Shown here: positions 10,531-18,833 of the stretch, one piece after another
Layout: each line of letters starts with the position of its first letter
Position numbering within the stretch: the stretch's first letter is position 1
Translations under genes and position numbers: made by a program
Notes under the pieces: generated by a model
What the model was told of the DNA's origin: nothing
Databases searched by the model: none
Seen by the model: the letters and a program-made list of their open reading frames with translations, nothing else
Assembly (NCBI RefSeq): GCF_000953675.1
Contig: NZ_LN679998.1
Coordinates: forward strand, 158,116-222,115
Direction: 5' to 3'
Origin: Paraclostridium sordellii
GTDB taxonomy: Bacteria; Bacillota; Clostridia; Peptostreptococcales; Peptostreptococcaceae
DNA: 64,000 nucleotides

Positions 10531-10559
10531 ATGACATCTTATGAAAATTATCTTATAAT
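10531..10559 (+). promoter_or_regulatory. promoter of the first permuted oppA-like gene
   Basis: ATGACA (10531-10536) and TATAAT (10554-10559) are separated by exactly 17 bases, a near-consensus vegetative sigma-A promoter. The start codon is 45 bases further on. Confidence 0.75.
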
Positions 10560-10603
10560 CTAATTAATCTAGTAAATGTAAAAGAGAATAAGGGGGATGT
10601 GTT

Positions 10604-12286
10604 ATGGTTTTAAAGAAAAAAATGGCTGTAATGTGTGCTACTTCAGCAATTGCTGTAATGGCACTAGTTGGATGTGGTAGTACAGGAGGAAATTCATCTA
10701 GTGGAGGAAGTAGTAGTGGAAAAGGAGATGGAGATCCATATAAAGTACTTGCAAATGAAAATGCTAGAGCTGCTATAGCTATGTCAGTAGATAGACAAGC
10801 GATGTGTGATACAATACTTAATAATGGAAGTGTACCAGCATCTTATTATGTAGCAAAAGAATTAGCTTTTAATGAAGCTGGAAAGGACTATAGAGAAGTA
10901 GCTGGAGATATGGGATATAAACATGATGATGCAGAAGCTACAAAATTATGGGAAAAAGCAAAAGAAGAAGTTGGATTTGATTCAGTTAAGTTAGAATTAT
11001 TAACATTTGATAGTGAAAGCAGTAAAAGACAAGCTGAATTTATGCAATCCGAATTACAAAATGCACTTCCAGGATTAACAGTCGATATAAAGGCGCAGCC
11101 ATTTAAACAAAAACTAGAATTGGAAAATAAAGGAGATTTCCATTTATCATACGCAGGATGGAATCCAGATTATCCAGATCCATTAACATTCTTAGAAACT
11201 ATGCAACCAGGAATACAATATGCATCTAATACAAATTATAAAAATGAAGAATATAATAAGCTTATAGAAGAAGCTAAAACAGCAGAAAGTCAAGAGGAAA
11301 GTTGGAAAAAGTATGCTGAAGCTGAAAAGATGATGTTAAAGGATGGTTATTTAGTACCTTTAACTCAAGTAGGAGTTGCGTATTTACAAAAACCTAATGT
11401 AAGCGGAAGACTTACTCCATCATTTGGAGTTCCAGCGATTTATAACTGGATGGAATTAGGAGAAGGTAAAAAGGAACTTAATATAACAAGTACATCAGAT
11501 ATACCTACAATAGATCCAAGTAAAGCTGAAGATACAGTTTCATCAGAAGTATTAATGAATACTATGGAAGGATTGGTTAAACTGGATAAAGATGGAAAAA
11601 TTGCGCCAGGAGTAGCTGAAACATGGGAAAAATCTGAAGATGGAAAAAGCTGGACGTTTAAGCTTAGAAAAAATGCTAAATGGTCAAATGGAGATCCTGT
11701 AACAGCAAAGGATTTTGAATATTCATGGAAGAGAACATTAGATCCAGCAACTGCATCTACTTATGGGTTTATTATGTATGATATAGTTGGAGCTAAGGAT
11801 TATAATCTAGGTAAAACAGATAATGCAGATAAAGTAGGAATAAAAGCTGTAGATGATTATACATTAAAAGTTGATTTAGTAAGACCAGTTCATTATTTTG
11901 ATAGTTTAATGTTCTTTAAATCATTCTTGCCACAAAATCAAAAGGTTGTAGAGCAATTTGGCAGTGAATATGGAACATCTCATGACAAAATAGTTTATAA
12001 CGGACCATTTACATTAAGTAATTGGAAAATAGAAGATATGTACACAATGAGCAAAAATCCAGGATATTGGGATGCTAGCTCTGTTAAAATAGATAAAGTA
12101 AATACAAAGATAGTTAAAGATCCAAATGCAGCTCTTAACTTATACGAAACAGGAAGTATAGATATAGTCGGGTTAAGTTCTGAAAATGTTGATAAATATA
12201 AAGATTCTCCTGAATTTAAAACATATTTAAAAGCTTCAACTTACTTCTTCCAAGTAAATGGAGGAAAAGCTGAAAAAAGTAAATAA
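10604..12286 (+). CDS. circularly permuted oligopeptide-binding lipoprotein (OppA family), copy 1
   Basis: A 560-residue extracytoplasmic solute-binding protein. Residues 1-24 are a lipoprotein signal with lipobox LVGC (Cys24), and 25-45 are a Ser/Gly linker. The domain order is then rearranged. Residues 46-288 (VLANENARAAIAMSVDR, then GWNPDYPDPLTFLETM, then LQKPNVSG) match what is normally the C-terminal half of OppA (domain III plus the last part of domain I). Residues 290-552 (LNITSTSDIPTIDPSKA, then PGVAETWEKSEDGKSWTF, then NPGYWDAS) match the normal N-terminal half. The protein ends at TYFFQVNGGK, just before the point where domain III normally begins. Every segment of a full OppA is present once. 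The neighbouring oppBCDF genes are its likely partners. The ligand is presumably a peptide. Confidence 0.9.
   Translation: MVLKKKMAVMCATSAIAVMALVGCGSTGGNSSSGGSSSGKGDGDPYKVLANENARAAIAMSVDRQAMCDTILNNGSVPASYYVAKELAFNEAGKDYREVAGDMGYKHDDAEATKLWEKAKEEVGFDSVKLELLTFDSESSKRQAEFMQSELQNALPGLTVDIKAQPFKQKLELENKGDFHLSYAGWNPDYPDPLTFLETMQPGIQYASNTNYKNEEYNKLIEEAKTAESQEESWKKYAEAEKMMLKDGYLVPLTQVGVAYLQKPNVSGRLTPSFGVPAIYNWMELGEGKKELNITSTSDIPTIDPSKAEDTVSSEVLMNTMEGLVKLDKDGKIAPGVAETWEKSEDGKSWTFKLRKNAKWSNGDPVTAKDFEYSWKRTLDPATASTYGFIMYDIVGAKDYNLGKTDNADKVGIKAVDDYTLKVDLVRPVHYFDSLMFFKSFLPQNQKVVEQFGSEYGTSHDKIVYNGPFTLSNWKIEDMYTMSKNPGYWDASSVKIDKVNTKIVKDPNAALNLYETGSIDIVGLSSENVDKYKDSPEFKTYLKASTYFFQVNGGKAEKSK
11468..12277 (+). 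repeat. long direct repeat, copy A (N-lobe-encoding part of oppA-like gene 1)
   Basis: This segment encodes residues from KKELNIT to VNGGK and is repeated in the second oppA-like gene at 13319-14119. By hand comparison about 22 of roughly 264 residues differ. The preceding halves of the two genes differ at about 60 of roughly 243. The unequal similarity suggests gene conversion or stronger constraint on this part. Confidence 0.7.
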
Positions 12287-12291
12287 TTTAT

Positions 12292-12340
12292 AAAATAAAA
12301 AATACCTATGTATATTTATACATAGGTATTTTTTATTTTA
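12292..12340 (+). terminator. Rho-independent terminator after oppA-like gene 1
   Basis: AATACCTATGTA (12301-12312) pairs with TACATAGGTATT (12319-12330), with flanking A and T tracts that extend the stem. It separates the two oppA-like genes, so the second must have its own promoter. Confidence 0.85.
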
Positions 12341-12401
12341 TAAATTTAAATTTTAAGCTATATTTATTTAAATTTAATCATTAAGGACAAATTTTACTGC
12401 A

Positions 12402-12407
12402 TATAAT
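12402..12407 (+). promoter_or_regulatory. possible -10 of oppA-like gene 2
   Basis: A perfect TATAAT lies 66 bases before the start codon and after the terminator of the first gene. I see no good -35 at the right distance, so this is tentative. Confidence 0.4.
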
Positions 12408-12472
12408 ATAAAAACACATATTATATATACATTATGCTACTTAAAACTCAATTTTTTAAGGGGGAATGTTTT

Positions 12473-14128
12473 ATGGTTCTAAAAAAGAAAATGGCTGTTA
12501 TGAGTGTAACAACTGCATTATCTATAATGACTATGGTGGGATGTACAAGTAACGGGTCAAGTAGTAACGGAGGATCAACAGGAGATCCATATAAAGTGCT
12601 TGCAAATAAGAATGCTAGGGCAGCAATATCTATGGCAATAGATAAAAAAACTATGTGTGAAACTATAATAAACAATGGAACTATTCCAGCTGATTATATA
12701 GTAGCTGAGGGGTTAGCATTTAATGAGGAAGGTAAAGATTATAGAGAAGTTGCTGGTGAAATGGGATATTCATATAACAAAGAAGAAGCCACAAAATTAT
12801 GGGAAAAAGCAAAAGAAGAAGTTGGGTTTGACACTGTAACATTAGAACTATTAACATTTGATTCTGAAACAGGAAAAAGACAGGCTGAATTTATGCAAGC
12901 TGAACTTCAAAATGCCTTACCAGGATTAAAGGTAGAAGTTAAATCTCAACCGTTTAAACAAAAACTAGCATTAGAAGATAAAGGAGATTTCCATTTAGCT
13001 TATTCAGGTTGGTCTCCAGACTACCCTGATCCATTAACATTCCTAGAAACTATGCAAAGCGGAGTAAAATATGCTGTGAATACGGGATATAGCAATCCAG
13101 AATATGATAAGCTTATAGAAGAAGCTAAGACAGCTGGAAGTCAAGAAGAAAGCTGGAATAAGTTTGCACAGGCTGAGAAGTTAATGCTAGAGGATGGGTA
13201 CCTAGCACCTCTTACTCAATCAGGAGCTTCATATTTACAAAAACCACATGTAAGTGGAAGACTTACTCCTGCATTTGGAGTTAACAATATATATTACTGG
13301 GTTGAATTAGGGGAAGGTAAAAAAGAATTAAATATAACTGCAGTATCTGATATACCTACATTAGATCCAAGTAAAGCTTCGGATACAGCATCTTCAGAAG
13401 TATTAATGAATACTATGGAAGGGTTAGTTAAATTAGATAAGGACGGAAAACTTGCACCAGGTATAGCAGAGACATGGGAAAAATCAGAAGATGGAAAGAG
13501 TTGGACATTTAAAATTAGAAAAAATGCTAAATGGTCAAATGGAGATCCTGTAACAGCAAAAGATTTTGAATATTCATGGAAGAGAACATTAGATCCGGCA
13601 ACTGCATCTACTTATGGGTTTATTATGTACGATATAGTGGGAGCTAAGGATTATAACTTAGGTAAAACAGATAGTGCAGATAAAGTGGGAATAAAAGCAG
13701 TAGATGATTATACACTAAAGGTTGATCTAGTAAGACCTGTTCATTATTTTGATAGTTTAATGTTCTTTAAATCATTCTTGCCGCAAAATCAAAAAGTTGT
13801 AGAACAATTTGGTCAAGATTATGGAACATCTCATGATAAAATTGTTTATAACGGAGCATTTACATTAAGTGATTGGAAAATTGAAGATGTATATACAATG
13901 AGTAAAAATCCTGGATATTGGGATGCTAGTACGGTTAAGATAGATAAGGTAAACACTAAAATAGTAAAAGATCCAAATGCAGCTCTTAATTTATATGAGA
14001 CAGGAAGTATAGACATAGTGGGATTAAGTTCTGAAAATGTTGATAAATATAAAGATTCTCCAGAATTTAAAACAAGAAAGGATGCAGGTACATTCTTCTT
14101 AGAAGTTAATGGGGGAAAAGGTAAATAG
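12473..14128 (+). CDS. circularly permuted oligopeptide-binding lipoprotein (OppA family), copy 2
   Basis: Paralogue of the preceding gene, 551 residues. Residues 1-24 are the signal with lipobox MVGC (Cys24), followed by a short Ser/Asn/Gly linker. Residues 42-282 are the normally C-terminal OppA half (VLANKNARAAISMAIDK, then GWSPDYPDPLTFLETM, then LQKPHVSG). The join GEGKKELNIT is near residue 283. Residues 285-546 are the normally N-terminal half, ending TFFLEVNGGKGK. It shares the exact permutation and join with copy 1, so the rearrangement predates the duplication. An upstream ATG at 12434 is in frame, but the GGGGGA ribosome binding site and the signal peptide both point to 12473. The C-lobe half is the more diverged part and may give a different peptide preference. 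Confidence 0.9.
   Translation: MVLKKKMAVMSVTTALSIMTMVGCTSNGSSSNGGSTGDPYKVLANKNARAAISMAIDKKTMCETIINNGTIPADYIVAEGLAFNEEGKDYREVAGEMGYSYNKEEATKLWEKAKEEVGFDTVTLELLTFDSETGKRQAEFMQAELQNALPGLKVEVKSQPFKQKLALEDKGDFHLAYSGWSPDYPDPLTFLETMQSGVKYAVNTGYSNPEYDKLIEEAKTAGSQEESWNKFAQAEKLMLEDGYLAPLTQSGASYLQKPHVSGRLTPAFGVNNIYYWVELGEGKKELNITAVSDIPTLDPSKASDTASSEVLMNTMEGLVKLDKDGKLAPGIAETWEKSEDGKSWTFKIRKNAKWSNGDPVTAKDFEYSWKRTLDPATASTYGFIMYDIVGAKDYNLGKTDSADKVGIKAVDDYTLKVDLVRPVHYFDSLMFFKSFLPQNQKVVEQFGQDYGTSHDKIVYNGAFTLSDWKIEDVYTMSKNPGYWDASTVKIDKVNTKIVKDPNAALNLYETGSIDIVGLSSENVDKYKDSPEFKTRKDAGTFFLEVNGGKGK
13319..14119 (+). repeat. long direct repeat, copy B (N-lobe-encoding part of oppA-like gene 2)
   Basis: Partner of the repeat at 11468-12277, encoding the normally N-terminal half of OppA. 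Long identical stretches at DNA level, for example around AAATGGTCAAATGGAGATCC, make this a likely substrate for recombination. Confidence 0.7.
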
Positions 14129-14129
14129 A

Positions 14130-14175
14130 GTATAAAAGAAAGGACGCCTGTTATAGGTGTCTTTTCTTTTATACT
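14130..14175 (+). terminator. terminator after oppA-like gene 2
   Basis: GTATAAAAGAAAGGACGCCT pairs, with small imperfections, with the reverse AGGTGTCTTTTCTTTTATAC around a TTAT loop just after the stop codon. The T-rich strand is within the stem itself. Confidence 0.7.
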
Positions 14176-14242
14176 TTATAATTTATTAAGCTTTAAACTA
14201 GGGTATAATTTATATATAAACTTTAAATATCGAGGTGAAAAA

Positions 14243-16051
14243 ATGTTTGATATTCAAGAACAATTAAAAAAACTTCCATCAGAACCAGGAGTTTATTTAA
14301 TGAAAGATGAAAATGACAAAGTTATATATGTAGGTAAAGCAATTTCCCTTAAAAATAGAGTTAGACAATACTTTCAATCTTCAAAAAATCATACATCTAA
14401 AGTTAAGTCTATGGTTAAAAACATATATAAATTTGAATATATAATAACGGATTCAGAATTAGAAGCACTAATATTAGAATGTAGTTTAATAAAGGAGTAT
14501 AGGCCAAAATATAATGTACTCCTTAGAGATGATAAAACATATCCATATATAAAAGTAACAGTAAACGAAGACTTTCCAAGAGTATTAAAGGTAAGACAAG
14601 TAATAAAGGATAAAGCTAAATATTTTGGACCATATACAAATACAACTGCTGTTAATGACACCTTAGAAATTATAAGAAATATATATCCTATTAGAACTTG
14701 TAATATAGATATTGAAAGAGCTATAAAAAATAAGGTAAGGCCCTGTTTAAATAAACATATCAAAAAATGTGTTGGACCGTGTACAGGGGAGGTAAGCAAA
14801 GAGGAATATTCAAAAATGATAGAAGAAATAATTTTATTTTTATCTGGAAAAGAAGAACATTTAATAGACTTATTAAAAGAAAAAATGAATAAATGTGCAA
14901 TGGAATTTAACTTTGAAGATGCAGCTATGTACAGGGACAAAATTAAAAGTTTAGAAGAAATGACACAAAAACAAAAAATTGACTCTATTACATCTGATTT
15001 AAATCAAGATATTATAGCTATGGCAAGAGCTCATGATGAAGCTTGCGTACAAGTATTTTTTATAAGAAATGGAAAGATAGTTGGGAGAGAACATTATATA
15101 TTAGAAGGTATTATGGATAGCACAAGAGAATCAATACTTTCTTCATTTGTAAAACAGTTTTATATGGCCCAAGACTATATACCAAAAGAAATTTTAATAG
15201 AAAGCGATATTGAAGATAGTTTTATATTAGAAGAGTGGTTGTCGGATAAAAAAGGACAAAAAGTTTTTATTAGAGTTCCTCAAAAAGGTGAGAAGAAAAG
15301 TCTAATAGAAATGGTTAGAAAAAATGCAGTTGAGTACCTAGAGAAGTTTTCAAATATGAATAAATTAAAGTATCGAAAGAGTATAGGAGCCTTAGAAGAA
15401 TTAAAGAATATAATAGGCTTAGAAAAAATTCCAAGGAGAATAGAGTCATTTGATATTTCAAATATCCAAGGTGTTGATTCAATAGGATCTATGGTTGTTT
15501 TTACTGATGGTAAAAAAGATAAGAAAGAGTATAGACGATATAAGATTAAGACTGTTATAGGACCAAATGATTATGATTCAATGGCAGAAATTGTAGAAAG
15601 AAGAATTAAATATGGAGACTTGCCAGACTTAATTTTACTAGATGGTGGAAAAGGTCAAGTAAGTTCAGTTAAAAAGGTTTTAAATAAACATAATGTAGAA
15701 ATTCCACTTTGGGGAATGTATAAAGACGATAAACATAGAACAAAGGGATTAATTTCCCAGGAAAAAGAAATTGAACTCGATAAAACTTCTAATTTGTATA
15801 GATTTGTAGCAAGCATACAAGAAGAGGTTCATAACTATGCAATATCATATCATAGAAGCTTAAGAAATAAAACTTTGACAAAATCTATTCTAGATGATAT
15901 ACAAGGAATAGGAGAAAAAAGAAAGAAAGCGCTGTTGAGTCATTTTAAGAATATAGATGAAATAAAAAATGCTACAATGAATGAACTTTTAGAAGTAGAG
16001 GGAATGAATAAGACTTCAGCAGAAAATGTTTATAATTTTTTAAAATCATAA
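14243..16051 (+). CDS. uvrC: excinuclease ABC subunit C
   Basis: The dual-incision nuclease of nucleotide excision repair, 602 residues. It has an N-terminal GIY-YIG nuclease domain (PGVYLMKDENDKVIYVGKA, residues 14-32) for the 3' cut. Next come a Cys-bearing linker (RPCLNKHIKKCVGPCTGEV), a UVR domain near 205-235 that binds UvrB, and an RNase H-like domain (FDISNIQGVDSIGSMVVF and LILLDGGKGQ) for the 5' cut. Two helix-hairpin-helix motifs close the protein (DIQGIGEKRKKALL, VEGMNKTSAENVY). The start ATG follows GAGGTG. A TATAAT at 14204 is a candidate -10. hprK follows after 17 bases. Confidence 0.98.
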   Translation: MFDIQEQLKKLPSEPGVYLMKDENDKVIYVGKAISLKNRVRQYFQSSKNHTSKVKSMVKNIYKFEYIITDSELEALILECSLIKEYRPKYNVLLRDDKTYPYIKVTVNEDFPRVLKVRQVIKDKAKYFGPYTNTTAVNDTLEIIRNIYPIRTCNIDIERAIKNKVRPCLNKHIKKCVGPCTGEVSKEEYSKMIEEIILFLSGKEEHLIDLLKEKMNKCAMEFNFEDAAMYRDKIKSLEEMTQKQKIDSITSDLNQDIIAMARAHDEACVQVFFIRNGKIVGREHYILEGIMDSTRESILSSFVKQFYMAQDYIPKEILIESDIEDSFILEEWLSDKKGQKVFIRVPQKGEKKSLIEMVRKNAVEYLEKFSNMNKLKYRKSIGALEELKNIIGLEKIPRRIESFDISNIQGVDSIGSMVVFTDGKKDKKEYRRYKIKTVIGPNDYDSMAEIVERRIKYGDLPDLILLDGGKGQVSSVKKVLNKHNVEIPLWGMYKDDKHRTKGLISQEKEIELDKTSNLYRFVASIQEEVHNYAISYHRSLRNKTLTKSILDDIQGIGEKRKKALLSHFKNIDEIKNATMNELLEVEGMNKTSAENVYNFLKS

Positions 16052-16068
16052 AAAGGAGCAAATATATT

Positions 16069-17013
16069 ATGGATAGTGAAAGAAGTGAAAGGCCAGTTAC
16101 GGTTAGAGAATTAGTTAAAGATATCGGGCTTGATGTTATTTACATGCCTGATGATGTTGAATATTATGTGCATTACCAAGATATTCATAGACCGGGGTTA
16201 CAGTTTGCTGGATATTTCGAACATTTTACTTACGATAGAATACAGATAGTAGGTAGAACGGAATACACTTATTTTAGCCATATGGATGAGGAAATAAGAA
16301 GGACTGTATTAGATAAATTTTTTAGTTATGAAGTACCTGCATTAATAGTTACTAGAGGGCTTACTGTTAATGAAGATGTTATTGAAATGGCAAAGAAACA
16401 TAATAGAGTAGTATTAGCGACTAAAAGAAATACTACAAGATTAATAAATAAATTATCAAATTATCTAGATTCAAAACTATCTCCTATGACAACAATTCAT
16501 GGAGTTTTAGTTGATGTATTTGGTGTTGGGGTCTTAATTAGAGGAGAAAGTAGTGTTGGTAAATCAGAAACTGCATTAGAACTTATTCAAAGAGGGCATA
16601 GATTGATTGCTGATGATGCAGTAGAAATAACTAAGGTTGATGAAAATATACTCATGGGTCAATCACCAGAGGTGCTTAGACACTTTATGGAAATTAGAGG
16701 GATAGGAATAATAGATGTTAGAAGTATGTATGGTATTGGGGCTGTTAAAGATTCAAAGGTTATAGATTTAGTTATAAGGCTTGAATCATGGAATGATACT
16801 ACATATTACGATAGACTTGGACTAGATAAAGAGTATGAAGAAATACTTGGAATAAATATAGAAAAGTTAGTTGTTCCAGTAAAACCAGGAAGAAATACAT
16901 CTATGATTTTAGAAGTTGCAGCTATGAACTTTAGACAAAAGAGAATGGGATATGATTCTGCAAAAGAATTTACTAAGAAATTAGCTACTTTAATAGATAA
17001 TAAGCATAAATAA
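16069..17013 (+). CDS. hprK: HPr kinase/phosphorylase
   Basis: Bifunctional enzyme that phosphorylates or dephosphorylates HPr of the sugar phosphotransferase system on Ser46. It sets carbon catabolite repression with CcpA. The 314-residue product has the conserved His in IHGVLVDVFGVGVLI (His144), a P-loop GESSVGKS (159-166), ADDAVE after it, and the C-terminal signature IRGIGIIDVRSMYG. The start ATG follows AAAAGGAG. It is coupled to uvrC in one transcription unit and ends at a terminator shared with the convergent hydrogenase operon. Confidence 0.97.
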   Translation: MDSERSERPVTVRELVKDIGLDVIYMPDDVEYYVHYQDIHRPGLQFAGYFEHFTYDRIQIVGRTEYTYFSHMDEEIRRTVLDKFFSYEVPALIVTRGLTVNEDVIEMAKKHNRVVLATKRNTTRLINKLSNYLDSKLSPMTTIHGVLVDVFGVGVLIRGESSVGKSETALELIQRGHRLIADDAVEITKVDENILMGQSPEVLRHFMEIRGIGIIDVRSMYGIGAVKDSKVIDLVIRLESWNDTTYYDRLGLDKEYEEILGINIEKLVVPVKPGRNTSMILEVAAMNFRQKRMGYDSAKEFTKKLATLIDNKHK

Positions 17014-17046
17014 AAGGTGTGATATATAATATCACACCTTTTATTT
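17012..17046. terminator. bidirectional terminator between hprK and the hydrogenase operon
   Basis: AAAAGGTGTGATAT pairs with ATATCACACCTTTT around a 3-base loop, with T-rich sequence on both sides. Both flanking genes converge on it. Confidence 0.85.
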
Positions 17047-17047
17047 A

Positions 17048-18820
17048 TTAATCAGTAACTTCTGCAAGTTCTTCACTATTTTTAAAGAAATCACTTTTAT
17101 CAAAGTAATGAGTATGAAGATACTTATGAGCTAAGTTACTATATGGTTCACCGAAAAACTCATCATATAACTTATTTACAGATGGATTTTCATGAGACTT
17201 TCGTATTTCTTTGCCAGCATCTATTCCATAAAGGCCTTGAGCTCTAGCTTTTATTTTATTGTAATCACCACAATGATATGGTTGACCTCCTCCTGCAACA
17301 CATCCACCAGGACAGGCCATAATTTCAATTATTTGATATTTTGAATTTCCAGATTTAACTTCATCCATTATTTGTTTAGCATTTCCTAGGCTGCTAGCAG
17401 CACAAACATTTACAATTGTTCCATCAATATTGATATTAGCTTCCTTTATTCCATCAAAACCTCTAACAGATTCAAAATTAACACAATCTAAATTATTTCC
17501 AGTAACCCATTCATAAGATGTACGTAGAGCAGCTTCTAAAACTCCACCAGTAGCACCAAATATATCTGCAGCACCTGTAGATTCTCCCATTGGACTATCA
17601 AAAGTTCCATCTTCAAGACTTAAGAAATCTATACCAGCTTGTTTAATCATTTTAGCAAGCTCACGAGTTGTTATAGATATATCTACATCTGAAATTCCAT
17701 TATTTCCAAGTTCTTCTCTAGCAACTTCATATTTCTTTGCTATACAAGGCATAACAGATACAACAGTTATATCATTTGGTGTTAAATTAATTTTTTTAGA
17801 GAAGTAGTTTTTAGCTACTGCACCAAATATATTTTGAGGAGATTTACAACTAGAAGCTAAATTCAATAAATCAGGATAGTGATGTTCTAAGTAGTTAATC
17901 CAAGCTGGACAGCAGCTAGTTAGTATCGGTAAGTTTTTGTTTTCTTTTAACCTATGTATAAACTCGGAAGCTTCTTCTATTATTGTTATATCAGCTGCAA
18001 AATTAGTATCAAATACATATTTAAATCCAAGTAATCTAAGAGCTGATACAATTTTTCCAGTTGTAACCTCACCTGGATTAAGTCCAAACTCTTCACCTAA
18101 GGCAACCCTAACAGCTGGTGCAACTTGGACAACAACAACTTTTTCATTATTATCAAGCTCATTCCAAACTAAGTCTATATTATTAACCTCTGTTAATGCT
18201 CCTGTAGGACAGACAGCCACACACTGACCACAGAAAGAACAATTACTCTCACTCATATCTTCATTGAAAAATGTTGACACCATTGTTTCGAATCCACGAT
18301 TAACACCTGATAAAACTCCAACTTTTTGTATTTCAGTACACATAGTTTCACATCTTCTACAAAGTATACATTTATCATGATTTTTTACGATAGATTTACT
18401 TGAATTATCTATACCTAGATTAGTTTTTACCCCTTTATATTTTATATCTCTAACTCCAAGGTCTTGTGCAATATTTTGAAGTTCACAGTTTCCATTTTTT
18501 TCACATACAAGACAATCTTGAGGATGATCTGATAACAAGAGTTCTACAACAGTTTTTCTAGCATTTAAAGCACGTGCCGTATTTGTTTGAACTTCCATTC
18601 CTTCACGTACATTTGTTGCACAAGCTGGAACTAAACCTCTTTTAGTATCTACCATACATACACGACAAGATGCACATTTATTATGCATATTTATTTCATC
18701 CATATGAAGATGACAAAGCGTAGGAATTTTTATATTAAGTTTTTTAGCTGCATCAAGTATCGTCGTTTCATTTTCAACAGATACAGCTTTACCATTTATA
18801 GTTAAATTAACTAAGCTCAT
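17048..18820 (-). CDS. hydA: [FeFe] hydrogenase catalytic subunit (HydA/HndD type)
   Basis: Reduces protons or oxidises H2 in the cytoplasm as the catalytic part of a three-subunit, NAD(P)- and probably ferredoxin-linked hydrogenase. Order in the 590 residues: plant-type 2Fe-2S domain (Cys at CHLH and CASCRVC), a His-Cys 4Fe-4S motif (HPQDCLVCEKNGNC), two 4Fe-4S motifs (CILCRRCETMC, CSFCGQCVAVCPTG), then the H-cluster domain. That domain has all three signatures: TSCCPAW, MPCIAKKYE and MACPGGCVAGGGQP. A small-subunit-like C-terminal tail follows. It lacks the extra C-terminal 2Fe-2S domain of the Thermotoga enzyme. It is the last gene of the leftward operon and 13 bases behind the NuoF-like gene. 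Confidence 0.95.
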   Translation of the reverse strand: MSLVNLTINGKAVSVENETTILDAAKKLNIKIPTLCHLHMDEINMHNKCASCRVCMVDTKRGLVPACATNVREGMEVQTNTARALNARKTVVELLLSDHPQDCLVCEKNGNCELQNIAQDLGVRDIKYKGVKTNLGIDNSSKSIVKNHDKCILCRRCETMCTEIQKVGVLSGVNRGFETMVSTFFNEDMSESNCSFCGQCVAVCPTGALTEVNNIDLVWNELDNNEKVVVVQVAPAVRVALGEEFGLNPGEVTTGKIVSALRLLGFKYVFDTNFAADITIIEEASEFIHRLKENKNLPILTSCCPAWINYLEHHYPDLLNLASSCKSPQNIFGAVAKNYFSKKINLTPNDITVVSVMPCIAKKYEVAREELGNNGISDVDISITTRELAKMIKQAGIDFLSLEDGTFDSPMGESTGAADIFGATGGVLEAALRTSYEWVTGNNLDCVNFESVRGFDGIKEANINIDGTIVNVCAASSLGNAKQIMDEVKSGNSKYQIIEIMACPGGCVAGGGQPYHCGDYNKIKARAQGLYGIDAGKEIRKSHENPSVNKLYDEFFGEPYSNLAHKYLHTHYFDKSDFFKNSEELAEVTD

Positions 18821-18833
18821 TGATTATCCCCCT

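Larger units (their letters stand above)
10299..10603. other. AT-rich divergent intergenic region upstream of the first oppA-like gene
   Basis: This 305-base stretch has no credible gene. It separates the leftward DUF3899-like/opp genes from the rightward oppA-like genes and carries the rightward promoter at 10531-10559. It also has a CodY-box-like 15-mer just upstream of that promoter. The rest is A/T-rich sequence with no clear structure. Confidence 0.6.

Noticed and set aside
10604-14128. The two oppA-like genes as pseudogene fragments or an assembly chimera of broken oppA genes
   Set aside because: Both frames are intact, both have signal peptides, ribosome binding sites and terminators, both contain every OppA segment exactly once, and they differ from each other throughout.
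14389-14940. A 183-codon open frame on the minus strand within uvrC
   Set aside because: It is a shadow of the uvrC frame: low-complexity translation, no ribosome binding site, and uvrC is fully conserved across it. The same applies to the other antisense frames, for example 4646-4912 in uvrA, 43094-43540 and 46654-47118.
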